NCBI RefSeq assembly: GCF_022919095.1
Contig: NZ_CP095073.1
Span: 434,001 to 498,000 of the forward strand
Direction of reading: 5' to 3'
DNA: 64,000 nucleotides
Origin: Halobacillus salinarum
Lineage (GTDB): Bacteria; Bacillota; Bacilli; Bacillales; Halobacillaceae
Shown here in pieces: positions 35,968-44,550 of this stretch. The notes below the pieces were generated by a model. The model saw only the letters and a program-made list of their open reading frames with translations. It was not told where the DNA came from and did no database searches. The position numbers and the translations under genes are program-made. Position 1 is the stretch's first letter. Each line of letters starts with the position of its first letter.

Positions 35968-37119
35968 TTATTGATAGTTAATGATCGCCGGGTTCGGATC
36001 AAGCTTCAAGACATCCTCCGGCTTCATAACGGGCTGGTCTTTACTATAGAACACCTTAAAGCCGCCGTACTGAACCGGGTCGTTGCGGACAAATTTGCGA
36101 TAGAGCGACATTTTGGTTGGTGAGTCGCCCCAGCCGTCAAAGTTTAACGCGACTTCGACGTTGTCGGTCGGTTTAATGCCCTGCTTGTTCGTCACGGCCG
36201 CATCGGTGAACTGGTGGACGAGTACGATTTTGTCCGGCAGGTTGTTTTCTTCAACGAGCTTGTCTACGTAATTCACCGCTTTCTGGACTTCTGAGCCGTC
36301 GACGTGGCCGAGATTGACCCCGGGTACTTCGCCTTTATCGACGTGGAATTCCGTATCGATCGCCAGGTGCACGTAAGGGAGCTTCAGCCATTTTTCAATC
36401 AGCTTTACCTGGTGCATAACACTGTCACGGCCAAGCTGGACATCCAGCATAAGCAGCGCATTGTTTTCTTTGGCGAGCTTGGCGTATTCTTCAATGTCAT
36501 CCTTGGACGTCATGTGATAATACTTGCCGTTCGGGCCGGGATTGCGCTGGGCGATGGTGGTAATCAGCTCAATCGTCGGCACGGCCGGGTGGGACGGATC
36601 CGCATTCGAGTAAGCCTGTGTCTGCTCCTTCAGCTTTTTCATGAGAGCGTTCGGCTCCATCGTGCCGAGAATCCCCATCTGCGTGGAATGAGGGTTGCCG
36701 TAATAGGTGACGAGCCGGTATTTCTTCAACGGGCCGTTCGTTTTGTCTTCCGTGCCTTTCATGAGGGTGTTGCCGACAGGAATCATTCGCGTGCGGTCAT
36801 CGCCGTGCGCTTCGACGACCGGCATTTTATTCACGTCCTCTTTCGACATCGTTTCCTTCAAAGGCTTGGCGTCGTCAGCCGGCTGGAGTGCCTTGAAAGG
36901 CTGTTCTGGTTCTTTTTCCTTCTCTTCCTTTTTCTTTTCTTCAGAATCCGAAGCTTCTTTATCTTTTTCTTTATCTTCCGACTGATTATCCTTCGCGTTT
37001 TCCTCAGATTTCTGGTCGTCTTTCCCGTCCTCCTCCGGTGAGGTCGAGGTCTTCTCCGTACACGCTGCCAGCATGCCGACGAGAAGCACGGCTGCAAGCA
37101 GGAGATAGATTTTCTTCAT
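35968..37119 (-). CDS. Secreted lipoprotein with acidic/lysine-rich linker, unknown function
   Basis: 383 residues from ATG after AAAGGAAGTG. A lipoprotein signal peptide ends in the lipobox LAAC with the cysteine at residue 20, so the protein is anchored outside the membrane. Residues 25-70 are an Asp/Glu/Lys-rich linker (for example DKEKDKEASDSEEKKK). The globular part (KYRLVTYYGNPHSTQMGILG, LLMLDVQLGRDSVMHQV, VHLAIDTEFHVDKGEVPG, KIVLVHQFTDAAV) has a TIM-barrel-like alternation of beta-strands and helices with conserved acidic residues, suggesting a hydrolase fold. No exact family recognised. Confidence 0.8.
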   Translation of the reverse strand: MKKIYLLLAAVLLVGMLAACTEKTSTSPEEDGKDDQKSEENAKDNQSEDKEKDKEASDSEEKKKEEKEKEPEQPFKALQPADDAKPLKETMSKEDVNKMPVVEAHGDDRTRMIPVGNTLMKGTEDKTNGPLKKYRLVTYYGNPHSTQMGILGTMEPNALMKKLKEQTQAYSNADPSHPAVPTIELITTIAQRNPGPNGKYYHMTSKDDIEEYAKLAKENNALLMLDVQLGRDSVMHQVKLIEKWLKLPYVHLAIDTEFHVDKGEVPGVNLGHVDGSEVQKAVNYVDKLVEENNLPDKIVLVHQFTDAAVTNKQGIKPTDNVEVALNFDGWGDSPTKMSLYRKFVRNDPVQYGGFKVFYSKDQPVMKPEDVLKLDPNPAIINYQ

Positions 37120-37350
37120 GCTGTTCACTTCCTTTATGTAGATGATGGGCTCTAGCAATCTATGTAAAGCGGTTTCTATATTTTAACATATTTTGCTATG
37201 GTTCGAGTTTCTTTTACTACAATTTTATGGATATGTAACATATGGAAATATTGGACAGCTTTAGGGGTTCAAATCATATTGCACAACCGCGGTTCATAAG
37301 CTGATGGTAGTGATGAATTTCAGCCAAGAGTTCCTGAATAGGAGGATACT

Positions 37351-38253
37351 ATGAAGCTAGCTTTAGGAACGGTACAGCTCGGGCTCTCGTATGGAGTGGC
37401 CAACCAGTCAGGCAAGCCCGCAAGGCAGGAAGCCTTCAACATCATCGATTACGCGGTGAAGCGCGGGGTGGACGTGCTTGATACGGCTGCTGCGTACGGG
37501 GAAAGCGAGGAAATCATCGGGGCTTATTTTTCCAAAAACCCTCCCCGCCACAAAGTGCGCATCATTACGAAAATCCCTGGGATTGACGCAGGTACGAATG
37601 AAAAATGGGTCGTGCCGGCTACTATTCAAAAGTCTCTCGCTGATTTACAGCTTACCCGGCTGGACGGCTGCCTGCTGCATGATCCCAAAAACATAGATTC
37701 TCACGGCGGCGCGGTTATGCGCGAGCTTATGGCCTTAAAGAAACAGGGAACAGTTGAAAAAATTGGCGTATCCGTCAACAAGCCGAGTGAAGTGGAGCGG
37801 TTTCTTGAGCTTGACGGGCTGGATATCATCCAGGTGCCGCTGAATGTCTTCGACCAGCGGTTAACTCAGAGCGGCCTGCTCGGAAAGCTTTCGCAAAAAG
37901 GGGTGGAAATACATACGAGAAGTGCCCTGCTCCAGGGGCTGTTAGTGATGGATCCAGACCAGCTTCCGGCCAATCTCACCTTCGCCCGCCAGCCTCTCCT
38001 GGACTTTCAGAAGCTTGCCGCTTCCGTACATCTGACTCCGGCCGAGCTTGCTTTGTTGTTTGTGCGTGATTTGCCGGAGGTGGATAAACTCGTGATCGGT
38101 TGCGAGACCGTCCGTCAGCTTCAGGAAAACGTGCGAATCTATCAGCTGCCGCCGTTAAAAAAAGAAATCATCGAGCTTGTAAAAACGACTTTTGCCCATA
38201 TGCCTGAACAAATCATTACGCCAAGCCGTTGGGGGAATATAGAACATGGATAA
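37351..38253 (+). CDS. Aldo/keto reductase
   Basis: 300 residues, ATG after AGGAGG. An NADPH-dependent (beta/alpha)8 barrel with the catalytic tetrad visible: Asp and Tyr in VLDTAAAYGESE (about residues 43-50), Lys in IITKIPG (about 75) and His in CLLHDPK (about 111). It overlaps the next gene, an SDR, by eight bases, so both act in one pathway. Similar reductase pairs occur in surface-sugar biosynthesis clusters, but no other sugar genes are in view, so the substrate remains open. Confidence 0.9.
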   Translation: MKLALGTVQLGLSYGVANQSGKPARQEAFNIIDYAVKRGVDVLDTAAAYGESEEIIGAYFSKNPPRHKVRIITKIPGIDAGTNEKWVVPATIQKSLADLQLTRLDGCLLHDPKNIDSHGGAVMRELMALKKQGTVEKIGVSVNKPSEVERFLELDGLDIIQVPLNVFDQRLTQSGLLGKLSQKGVEIHTRSALLQGLLVMDPDQLPANLTFARQPLLDFQKLAASVHLTPAELALLFVRDLPEVDKLVIGCETVRQLQENVRIYQLPPLKKEIIELVKTTFAHMPEQIITPSRWGNIEHG

Positions 38254-39031
38254 CCTGTTTGACTTAACCGGAAAAACGGTCATCGTAACAGGCGGAGCCG
38301 GGTATTTAGGCGCCGCAATGTCAGAGGGGCTCGCCCGGCACGGAGCGGATGTCATGATCGTAAGCCGCGACAAAAAGAAATGCCGAGAGCTCGCGGAGCA
38401 ATTAAATCGTAAGTACAACGGGAACAGTAAAGGCTACAGCATCGATGTGTCCGACAGCCAGTCAATTATCGCGACCTATGAGCAAATTTATAACGAGCAT
38501 CATCAAATTGATGGGCTCGTGAACAATGCTTATTACGGAGCGGCCGGAGCGGTGGACACGATTAAGGAGGAGGACTGGGAAAAGGGGATCGACGGGTCGA
38601 TCCATAACGTCTTCCGTAATGTGAAAGCCGTGCTTCCTTATATGCTGCAGCAGAAAAACGGCGTCCTTATCAACATTTCCTCGATGTACGGCATCGTTTC
38701 CCCGGAGCCGTCGGTGTACGGCGATTCCGGCTTTGACAATCCCGCGAATTACGGGGCAGGAAAAGCAGCGATTATCCAGTTCACCCGCTATTTGGCGTGC
38801 CATTACGGTTCTAAAGGCATCCGTGCGAATTGCATCTCCCCAGGGCCTTTTCCGAGTGATGACGTCCAGCAGAATACGACGTTCATTGGGAATCTACAGA
38901 AGAAAACGCCGCTCGGGAGAATTGGTAAGCCTGAGGAACTGCAGGGAGCCGTCGTGTTTTTAGCCTCTGAAGCATCGAGCTATGTGACCGGCCACAACTT
39001 AGTTGTTGATGGCGGCTGGACGGCATGGTAA
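38246..39031 (+). CDS. Short-chain dehydrogenase/reductase
   Basis: 261 residues starting within the end of the aldo/keto reductase gene. Classic SDR: cofactor motif TGGAGYLG (about residues 15-22), NNAYYG, catalytic Ser in INISSMYG (about 147), Tyr-x-x-x-Lys in NYGAGKAAI (about 169-173) and the ending GHNLVVDGGWTAW. It oxidises or reduces a sugar or alcohol with NAD(P). PtmA-like proteins of legionaminic-acid clusters are similar in form. Coupling to the aldo/keto reductase suggests two steps of one route. Confidence 0.92.
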   Translation: MDNLFDLTGKTVIVTGGAGYLGAAMSEGLARHGADVMIVSRDKKKCRELAEQLNRKYNGNSKGYSIDVSDSQSIIATYEQIYNEHHQIDGLVNNAYYGAAGAVDTIKEEDWEKGIDGSIHNVFRNVKAVLPYMLQQKNGVLINISSMYGIVSPEPSVYGDSGFDNPANYGAGKAAIIQFTRYLACHYGSKGIRANCISPGPFPSDDVQQNTTFIGNLQKKTPLGRIGKPEELQGAVVFLASEASSYVTGHNLVVDGGWTAW

Positions 39032-39121
39032 TTTAAGGTAAAGGGTGGTCCATCCGGAGCGGGTGGATTATTTTTTTGCCGGCGGGGGAGGGAGCTCGAG
39101 CCTAGGAGCAGGAAAGAAAAG

Positions 39122-39286
39122 ATGATGATAGGGAGTGTCATTATTGTTGGATTGCTCCTTACAGCCATTCTATTTCGTATAGATAAGAACCAGCACCAGG
39201 AGGAACACCTTACGCTTAAACCATTTGCTGCCTTTGCAAAACAACAACAGTTCACTACGATGCAAATTTCAGGTTCACTTAATTGA
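39122..39286 (+). CDS. Small single-pass membrane protein (54 residues)
   Basis: ATG ATG after AGGAGCAGGA. Encodes an N-terminal transmembrane helix (MMIGSVIIVGLLLTAILF) followed by a polar tail rich in Gln and Lys. It is preceded by a GC-rich hairpin-like segment and stands between the SDR gene and the zinc-ribbon gene. No family recognised; the strong binding site and single hydrophobic helix support a real gene. Confidence 0.55.
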   Translation: MMIGSVIIVGLLLTAILFRIDKNQHQEEHLTLKPFAAFAKQQQFTTMQISGSLN

Positions 39287-39313
39287 ACGATATAGTTAGG
39301 AGAGTGCAAGTCT

Positions 39314-39631
39314 ATCGAACCAACTACGTGCGTGTGTTGTCATAAAAAACTTAAATACCGGGATGTTCTAGTGGGCAATATGTTTTATTCTGTTTTGGCG
39401 TGCAGGGAGTGCGGCTGTACGCAAAGGATGATTTTTCCGTCAAGGCTTATCGTTGTGGGAGTAGTGTTGATTCCAATGCTTATGATTGGGGTATGGATAC
39501 AACCTTTTCAATCTGACATGATGAATATCCTCTTCAGTTTTTTGTGGTTTTTCATTGGTTTCCCCATCACTCCGTACTTAACGAAGTACAAGCACGTGCC
39601 TGAACCATCTAAGGATCATTCTGCCGAATAG
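39314..39631 (+). CDS. CxxC-20-CxxC zinc-ribbon membrane protein; start codon uncertain
   Basis: The product contains CVCC, exactly 20 residues, then CREC, the cxxc_20_cxxc (TIGR04104) pattern of short Firmicute proteins, followed by two membrane helices (LIVVGVVLIPMLMIGVW; ILFSFLWFFIGFPI). The only standard start codon is GTG at 39332, which would cut off the first zinc cysteine. The frame is open upstream to 39296 without ATG, GTG or TTG; ATC at 39314, 12-14 bases after TAGGAG, is the best alternative. It may use a rare start or be degraded at its 5' end. Confidence 0.6.
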   Translation: MEPTTCVCCHKKLKYRDVLVGNMFYSVLACRECGCTQRMIFPSRLIVVGVVLIPMLMIGVWIQPFQSDMMNILFSFLWFFIGFPITPYLTKYKHVPEPSKDHSAE

Positions 39632-39699
39632 GTGATTAGTTTAGGAGTTTAGAGGGTTTCACACATGAACCTAGAATTCTCTTATTAGGGAGGGATTTC

Positions 39700-40335
39700 G
39701 TGTTTGTTCACTTATACGAGTATCAAATCAACCCTGAAAATGTCGAAGATTTTCTTCACCTGCAAGCAGACGTTGCGAGGATTTATCAAGAATACATCGC
39801 CTGTGACTTTCTGTTTTTACAGGACATGAACGACCGCGGCAGGTGGATGGAGATGAACGAATTTCCTTCTCATACCGAATACATCAGGCTAATGAAAAAC
39901 ATCAATGACGATTCCCGCATCGCACATAAATGGCAGGAAGTCCGCCGTTTATGTGCTGGAGATGCCTTCAACGAACGCTCCTTTAAAACCATTCGCACCT
40001 CAAGAGACCTTTTACCCGCCGAATCATTTGCCAAACTGTACCGCTACACGATTGACCCGGAAAAAATAGACCAGTATCTGCATATCCAAGCCGACGCAGG
40101 CAGCGTCTATGATCAATATATCCGCGGAGCCTCGCGCCACCTTCACGACCTGAATGGAAATGGAGACATCGTGGAACTGCAATGCTTTTCCAGCAAAAGA
40201 GACTATGATTCAAGTATGGAAACGGTCAATGAAACAGAGCAGGTCCAAGCATTATGGGAGGAATTTTTACAGACGTTAACTCATGGGGAGGATGACATTA
40301 CAGAGGAAAGCTTTATCGTCCATACATTCAAATAG
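39700..40335 (+). CDS. Unknown protein made of two tandem repeats of one domain
   Basis: 211 residues, GTG start after AGGGAGGG. The two halves repeat each other: YEYQINPENVEDFLHLQADV ... YQEYI (residues 5-35) and YRYTIDPEKIDQYLHIQADA ... YDQYI (about 111-140), each followed by a beta-rich segment. The fold suggests a duplicated ferredoxin-like alpha/beta barrel (ABM or NIPSNAP type). No active-site motif is recognisable. It precedes a GrpB gene by 13 bases and is probably co-transcribed with it. Confidence 0.7.
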   Translation: MFVHLYEYQINPENVEDFLHLQADVARIYQEYIACDFLFLQDMNDRGRWMEMNEFPSHTEYIRLMKNINDDSRIAHKWQEVRRLCAGDAFNERSFKTIRTSRDLLPAESFAKLYRYTIDPEKIDQYLHIQADAGSVYDQYIRGASRHLHDLNGNGDIVELQCFSSKRDYDSSMETVNETEQVQALWEEFLQTLTHGEDDITEESFIVHTFK

Positions 40336-40348
40336 GAGGGTGTTTTAC

Positions 40349-40882
40349 ATGGTCAACCGCGCCATGAACGTTAGAGTCGTCGATTACGATCGGAACTGGA
40401 GCGAATTATTTCACAAAGAAGAGAAACTGATCAAAAACATCTTCAAAGACGAACTGCTTGAGATCCATCATATCGGCAGCACGTCGGTGCCGAATTTAAA
40501 AGCAAAGCCAATTATCGATATCATGCCTGTCGCTGAAAATATAGAAAATATAGACCACTACAATGACCAAATGGTCGAGATCGGTTATGAGCCGCTTGGG
40601 GAATTCGGCATTGCAGGACGCCGGTATTTCCGAAAAGGCGGGGAAAATAGAACCCACCAAATTCATATGTTCCAATCTGACAATACGCATGAGATTGAGC
40701 GGCATCTCGCTGTCCGCGATTATCTCACCGCTCATCCGGAAGCAGCCGCGGAGTATGGTAACTTGAAAGCGCGTCTGGCAGAGAAATTCCCTGCAGACAT
40801 TCAAGGCTATATGGACGGGAAAGATGAGTTTGTGAAAAAACTGGAACAGCGGGCGCTTGCCTGGAAGCAGGCGGGTGGCTGA
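40349..40882 (+). CDS. GrpB/UPF0157 family nucleotidyltransferase-fold protein
   Basis: 177 residues from ATG after AGGAGGG. Hallmarks are VRVVDYDRNWSELFHKEE, HHIGSTSVPNLKAKPIIDIM (about residues 37-56), HQIHMF and the end MDGKDEFVKKLEQRAL. The family has a nucleotidyltransferase-like fold, with CoaE-associated and stand-alone forms; the reaction is not established. A second, diverged GrpB-family gene occurs at 53795. Confidence 0.9.
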   Translation: MVNRAMNVRVVDYDRNWSELFHKEEKLIKNIFKDELLEIHHIGSTSVPNLKAKPIIDIMPVAENIENIDHYNDQMVEIGYEPLGEFGIAGRRYFRKGGENRTHQIHMFQSDNTHEIERHLAVRDYLTAHPEAAAEYGNLKARLAEKFPADIQGYMDGKDEFVKKLEQRALAWKQAGG

Positions 40883-40943
40883 AAAAAAGGAGTGAAAAAG
40901 CTTTACGCGCCACTTAGACTGGGTGGCAGGAGCTGGCGCGTGG

Positions 40944-41183
40944 TCAAAAGCCGATTGTGAAAACCATAATGGTGCGCACGATGACGATGGCAATCGTTAA
41001 AAACATGCTCTTCCAGGCTGAACTTACGCTCTTTTTTAACAGGATGCAGATGATTGATACGATGATCCCTACGCCCCCGATTAACCCGGCTACCCCAAAG
41101 GTGTAGGCTGTGACACTAAAAGTTAAGGTGAAAAAGGGAAAAAAATAAAGTAAGGATAAATATCTTTCGTTTTCTACTGCCAT
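40944..41183 (-). CDS. Small membrane protein, unknown
   Basis: 79 residues, ATG after AAAGGAAG. Three hydrophobic segments cover nearly the whole length (LLYFFPFFTLTFSVTAYTF; GLIGGVGIIVSIICILL; MFLTIAIVIVRTIMVFTI). No family recognised. It converges with the GrpB gene. Confidence 0.6.
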   Translation of the reverse strand: MAVENERYLSLLYFFPFFTLTFSVTAYTFGVAGLIGGVGIIVSIICILLKKSVSSAWKSMFLTIAIVIVRTIMVFTIGF

Positions 41184-41300
41184 AATAATCTTCCTTTCAA
41201 GATGATGAAGCTATGCCCTAATGTTACGCCATTTTTGAAAAATTGACGAGTCGAAGACAGGTTCCGTTTGTGCGTATGGAAAATAACGAAGCAGCGTTTT

Positions 41301-41642
41301 TTATAAGTCTAATCTCGATTCAATTAAGTACTGATCAACAGTGACCGCACCACCTGGGAAATAGGATAATGAAAGCACTCCTTTTTCTGAATAAAATTTA
41401 AGCTCTCCAATCGGTTCTGGTAATCCTATATCCTCCTTGATTTCCCGGTTAGAGCGATTGATCTCCTTAACGATTCTCTTAATCTCTTGTTCTTCTGTGA
41501 TCGCTTTTACTACTTTTTCGTTTTTCACAAGCTCTATCTTCGAGTAATTACCAGGAAGTAAAGGTTCACTTTTGGTCACGAGATATCCTGTTAGTCCGCC
41601 CAGCAAAACAAAGACTAGGAGAACGGTCATCGCTTTTTTCAC
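41301..41642 (-). CDS. Membrane-anchored extracytoplasmic protein, unknown
   Basis: 113 residues from GTG (VKKAMTVLLVFVLLGG), preceded by GAGGGA. An uncleaved N-terminal membrane helix is followed by a small outer domain with alternating charged helices and strands (EEQEIKRIVKEINRSNREIK; LKFYSEKGVLSLSYFPGG). No family recognised. It may be a small sensor or inhibitor domain. Confidence 0.6.
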   Translation of the reverse strand: MKKAMTVLLVFVLLGGLTGYLVTKSEPLLPGNYSKIELVKNEKVVKAITEEQEIKRIVKEINRSNREIKEDIGLPEPIGELKFYSEKGVLSLSYFPGGAVTVDQYLIESRLDL

Positions 41643-41722
41643 ACGAACACTTCCCTCTACTGTCGATCTCCATTTATTGTAAAACAAGTGAGGCCATTTT
41701 TAAAAAAGGAGGTCCGAGCCAA

Positions 41723-42247
41723 TTGAAAAAATCTCTTCGTTTTTCAGCCTGTCTGACTTTATTCATCGTGCTCCTCGCTGCATGTGAAGCGGATCGTCAA
41801 CCCGCAGACGAGACCTCAACGGATGGCACAGAGGCTTCGGTGGAAGCGGAAGAGCAGGATAAAGAGTGGGACCTTTCTCCAACGTTTACCTACAAAACCA
41901 AGTCGGACGGAGAACCTGCTGCTTATGAGGTCACGGGAAACAAAAATGGATTTGGCATCACGGGCCCGTTTCCCATCGTATCGAGTAAACCGAATAAGTA
42001 TTTCTGGCTTTACTGGGGAGGCGAAAACTTGAAAGATCGTCCTGTAAAAATAACAGGTCATAAAAAAGGTTCAAAGGAAGAGGTTCAGATCTTTACAGGC
42101 GAGTTTACGAAGTCGGTTCAATTGAACGAAAATGAAGCCAACATGCCTTCTAACCTGAAATTTCCTTCCTCAGGTATTTGGAAGCTGAGCGTGCTGGTCG
42201 ATGGGGAAGCGCAAGGGAACATAGTGGTGGAGGTTGTTTCTAAGTAA
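41723..42247 (+). CDS. Lipoprotein with beta-rich (DUF4871-like) domain
   Basis: 174 residues, TTG start after AAAGGAGG. A lipoprotein signal ends at LLAAC (cysteine at residue 21), then an acidic linker (about 25-48) and a beta-sandwich-like domain (YEVTGNKNGFGITGPFPI ... KYFWLYWGG ... FPSSGIWKLSVLVDG) of the kind found in DUF4871 lipoproteins of Bacillus. Function unknown. It is followed by a small membrane protein gene 29 bases away. Confidence 0.78.
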   Translation: MKKSLRFSACLTLFIVLLAACEADRQPADETSTDGTEASVEAEEQDKEWDLSPTFTYKTKSDGEPAAYEVTGNKNGFGITGPFPIVSSKPNKYFWLYWGGENLKDRPVKITGHKKGSKEEVQIFTGEFTKSVQLNENEANMPSNLKFPSSGIWKLSVLVDGEAQGNIVVEVVSK

Positions 42248-42276
42248 CGTATCCAAGCCAACAAAGGAGGGGTTTT

Positions 42277-42591
42277 TTGCTGTTTTTCGTCGCGCCTGCC
42301 ATTACCGTAGCTATCATAGGTTTTATCTTTTCAAAAGTCTATCAAGGTAAGGAAAAAGTAGATAAAGGATACGCGGTTAATTATTTTCGATTGAGTTATC
42401 GAAGAAGGATGATGCGCACGTGGACATCACTGCCGATTTCTCTAGGTGCGGTCCTTGTGATTCTTCTGTTCACCGACTATTCTTTTATCACCAACTTGAT
42501 TCTAGTCGTCTTTTTTTTGGCGCTCTTTTTCGGGGAGTTCTATTACAACTACCGGAAGTGGAAGCAGGAAGAAAAGGCAGAGGATTTATAG
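42277..42591 (+). CDS. Small membrane protein (DUF3899-like topology), unknown
   Basis: 104 residues, TTG start after AAAGGAGGGG. One helix at the N-terminus and two close helices (LPISLGAVLVILLFTDY; ITNLILVVFFLALFFGEFYY), with a basic loop between them. No confident family. It lies between the lipoprotein and methyltransferase genes, all on one strand. Confidence 0.65.
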   Translation: MLFFVAPAITVAIIGFIFSKVYQGKEKVDKGYAVNYFRLSYRRRMMRTWTSLPISLGAVLVILLFTDYSFITNLILVVFFLALFFGEFYYNYRKWKQEEKAEDL

Positions 42592-42610
42592 GAGCAGGGA
42601 GGACGTAAGG

Positions 42611-43303
42611 ATGAATAAAACGAAACTCGATTTAGACAAAATCATTTTTATAGGAAGAACTTACGAGGAATATATCGATATGTTTGCACTCACCGAAGAA
42701 CACCTGCAGGGGAAAAATATTCTCGACTGTCCAGCCGGAGCCTGTTCGTTTACGGCGAAGGCGCGGGAGCAAGGAATCAGCGTAACCGCATGTGATATCG
42801 CCTACGATCATTCGGTAGAAGCCCTTGAAAAGAAAGGGCAGGAGGATATCAGCCACGCGCTTGTACATATGAAAAAAGCGGAAAGCAATTATGTGTGGGA
42901 TTATTTTCACAATCTTGAATCGCTCGGGGACCACCGTAGAACAGCTTTAGAAGACTGCATACGCGGTATGGAGGTCAACCGCGGCCATTATCTTCCGGTC
43001 GAGCTGCCGGAGCTGCCTTTTCACGATCAGCAGTTTGATCTGACTTTATCGGCGCATTTTCTTTTTATGTATGCGGACCGACTTGATGTGGAGTTTCATA
43101 AACAAACGCTGGAAGAACTCATCAGAGTCACAAAAGAAGAACTGCGGTTGTTTCCTTTAATTGATTTAGAAGGCCATCGGTATCCGCACCTGGACGAAAT
43201 CATTTCGTTTCTCCATGACCAAGGCTGTGACGTGGAGGAAGTGAACGTAGGCTATGAGTTTCAAGCCGGCGGAAATACGATGTTAAAGGTTAGGCGGTTG
43301 TAA
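42611..43303 (+). CDS. SAM-dependent methyltransferase
   Basis: 230 residues, ATG after GGAGG. A class I Rossmann methyltransferase: motif I ILDCPAGACSFTAKARE (about residues 36-52), acidic end of strand 2 VTACDIAYDH, and motif IV-like LPFHDQQFDLTLSAHFLFMY (about 135-153). The substrate cannot be read. The Cys in the glycine loop is unusual but seen in this subfamily. Confidence 0.85.
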   Translation: MNKTKLDLDKIIFIGRTYEEYIDMFALTEEHLQGKNILDCPAGACSFTAKAREQGISVTACDIAYDHSVEALEKKGQEDISHALVHMKKAESNYVWDYFHNLESLGDHRRTALEDCIRGMEVNRGHYLPVELPELPFHDQQFDLTLSAHFLFMYADRLDVEFHKQTLEELIRVTKEELRLFPLIDLEGHRYPHLDEIISFLHDQGCDVEEVNVGYEFQAGGNTMLKVRRL

Positions 43304-43305
43304 TT

Positions 43306-43932
43306 TTACATAAAGTGAATCGCCTGCTGAGTCGTCCACGTTCCGCTGCTGAACGCATGGTAGTTGGTGACGGCTGCTTGAAAGTCTCGTTCACTGATGG
43401 TCGCTGTGGCATCATAGACGACAGCGGTTTGAAAGCCGTTTTCAATTAAATCGCGCATATGGGACTCGACGCACACATTGGACAGTACACCTGCCAGGAT
43501 GACGTTCTCTTTTCTATGCTGGCGTAATTGGTAGACTAAATCATTGGTCTGGGGACTTGCGACTTTATGAGCGGTTGCGACAACCGTGCGCCGGTCTAAA
43601 ATAAACGGCTTCAGAGCCGGCACCCAGTCTCCGCCCGGGGAAGGGGGAGTATAGGCGTTTTGCTTTTGATAGACCCGGAGGTGCAGGAGCATTTGCTGTT
43701 CAGCGCCGGTCATCTGCCACTGGTAATCGTGAGGATAAATATAATGCGGGGAAATAAACAGCTGGTACCCTTTGTGGAAGGCTGTTCGCAGTAAAAGCTC
43801 CAGGTTGTGCAGTGTATGGTACTTTTCTATCGTCTCTTTCGTTAAATGGTACCCTTTTCCTCCCGGAGAGAGAAAATCATTATGGGGATCAGTGATAACG
43901 ATGGCCGTGTGGTCGGGATGTGGTGTAAGCAT
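43306..43932 (-). CDS. Isochorismatase-family cysteine hydrolase
   Basis: 208 residues, start after TAGGAGGA. The fold's catalytic triad is visible: Asp in IVITDPHNDF (residue 15), Lys in VATAHKVASP (about 122) and Cys in LAGVLSNVCVESHMRDL (about 153). Members hydrolyse amides such as nicotinamide or carbamoyl compounds. Here the substrate is unknown. It ends three bases from the converging methyltransferase stop. Confidence 0.88.
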   Translation of the reverse strand: MLTPHPDHTAIVITDPHNDFLSPGGKGYHLTKETIEKYHTLHNLELLLRTAFHKGYQLFISPHYIYPHDYQWQMTGAEQQMLLHLRVYQKQNAYTPPSPGGDWVPALKPFILDRRTVVATAHKVASPQTNDLVYQLRQHRKENVILAGVLSNVCVESHMRDLIENGFQTAVVYDATATISERDFQAAVTNYHAFSSGTWTTQQAIHFM

Positions 43933-44045
43933 GCCGTGTTCCTCCTATGTATTTATTCTTCACGAAAAATATATGGGAGGAAGACCGGTTCCATGACGTT
44001 TTTTAATCATCCATGATAATTGAAAAAATCAAGCGAGAAGTGAGG

Positions 44046-44410
44046 CTACTTCCCAAGTTTTTCGTTATAGCGCTTGATTTTATAATCGGTGAGCGCGAGC
44101 GCTTCATCGATTTGCTTCCGCTGTTCCAACAGGTTTTCGCGCTGCCTGGTAATGATTTTAAGCCGTTCGGCAAGGGAAACCTTGGGTCGTCAATTTGCAC
44201 AGCGAAGATTTTTGTTAAGTCCTCGATGCTCATATTCGTTGCCCTGAAGCATTTAATCATCTCAAGCGTGTACATGTCCTCGTCCGAAAACAGGCGGTAG
44301 CCGTTGTTGTCCCGTTGTAAGTTCGGGAGCAGGCCCACCCGGTCATAATAACGGATCGTATCTGCCGCGATCTTCAATTCCTCTGCTGCCTGCTTGATGG
44401 TTTTAGCCAT
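44046..44410 (-). pseudogene. MerR-family regulator with a one-base frameshift
   Basis: From ATG (MAKTIKQAAEELKIAADTIR) after GGAGGG, the N-terminal winged-helix of MerR is intact (IRYYDRVGLLPNLQRDNNGYRLFSDED). After AVQIDD the frame runs into unrelated sequence and stops at 44003. The neighbouring frame continues the coiled-coil dimerisation helix exactly as expected (VSLAERLKIITRQRENLLEQ ... YNEKLGK) to a stop at 44046. One C is missing from a C-run near 44184-44186. It is divergent from an SDR gene whose promoter has MerR architecture. Either a decayed regulator or a sequencing error. Confidence 0.85.
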
Positions 44411-44477
44411 GCGGATGCCCTCCAAATTCGAAGTTCTCGTTCGTATGGGATAAATTATACCAGAACAAGCCTGGTGT

Positions 44478-44508
44478 TTGCTTTGGAGTGCACTTATAGG
44501 TTTAAAGT
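44478..44508 (+). promoter_or_regulatory. MerR-type promoter of the SDR gene
   Basis: TTGCTT (44478-44483) and TAAAGT (44503-44508) are separated by 19 bases, the long spacer typical of MerR-controlled promoters. The spacer holds a GGAGTGCACTTAT dyad. Confidence 0.7.
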
Positions 44509-44550
44509 AGAAGGTGAATAAAACGTACCTTAAAGAAAAGGGGAATGGAA

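Noticed and set aside
36304-37041. 245-codon plus-strand frame opposite the lipoprotein gene
   Set aside because: Phe/Leu/Arg-rich translation is the complement of the lysine/glutamate-rich linker; the lipoprotein with its signal peptide and binding site is the real gene.
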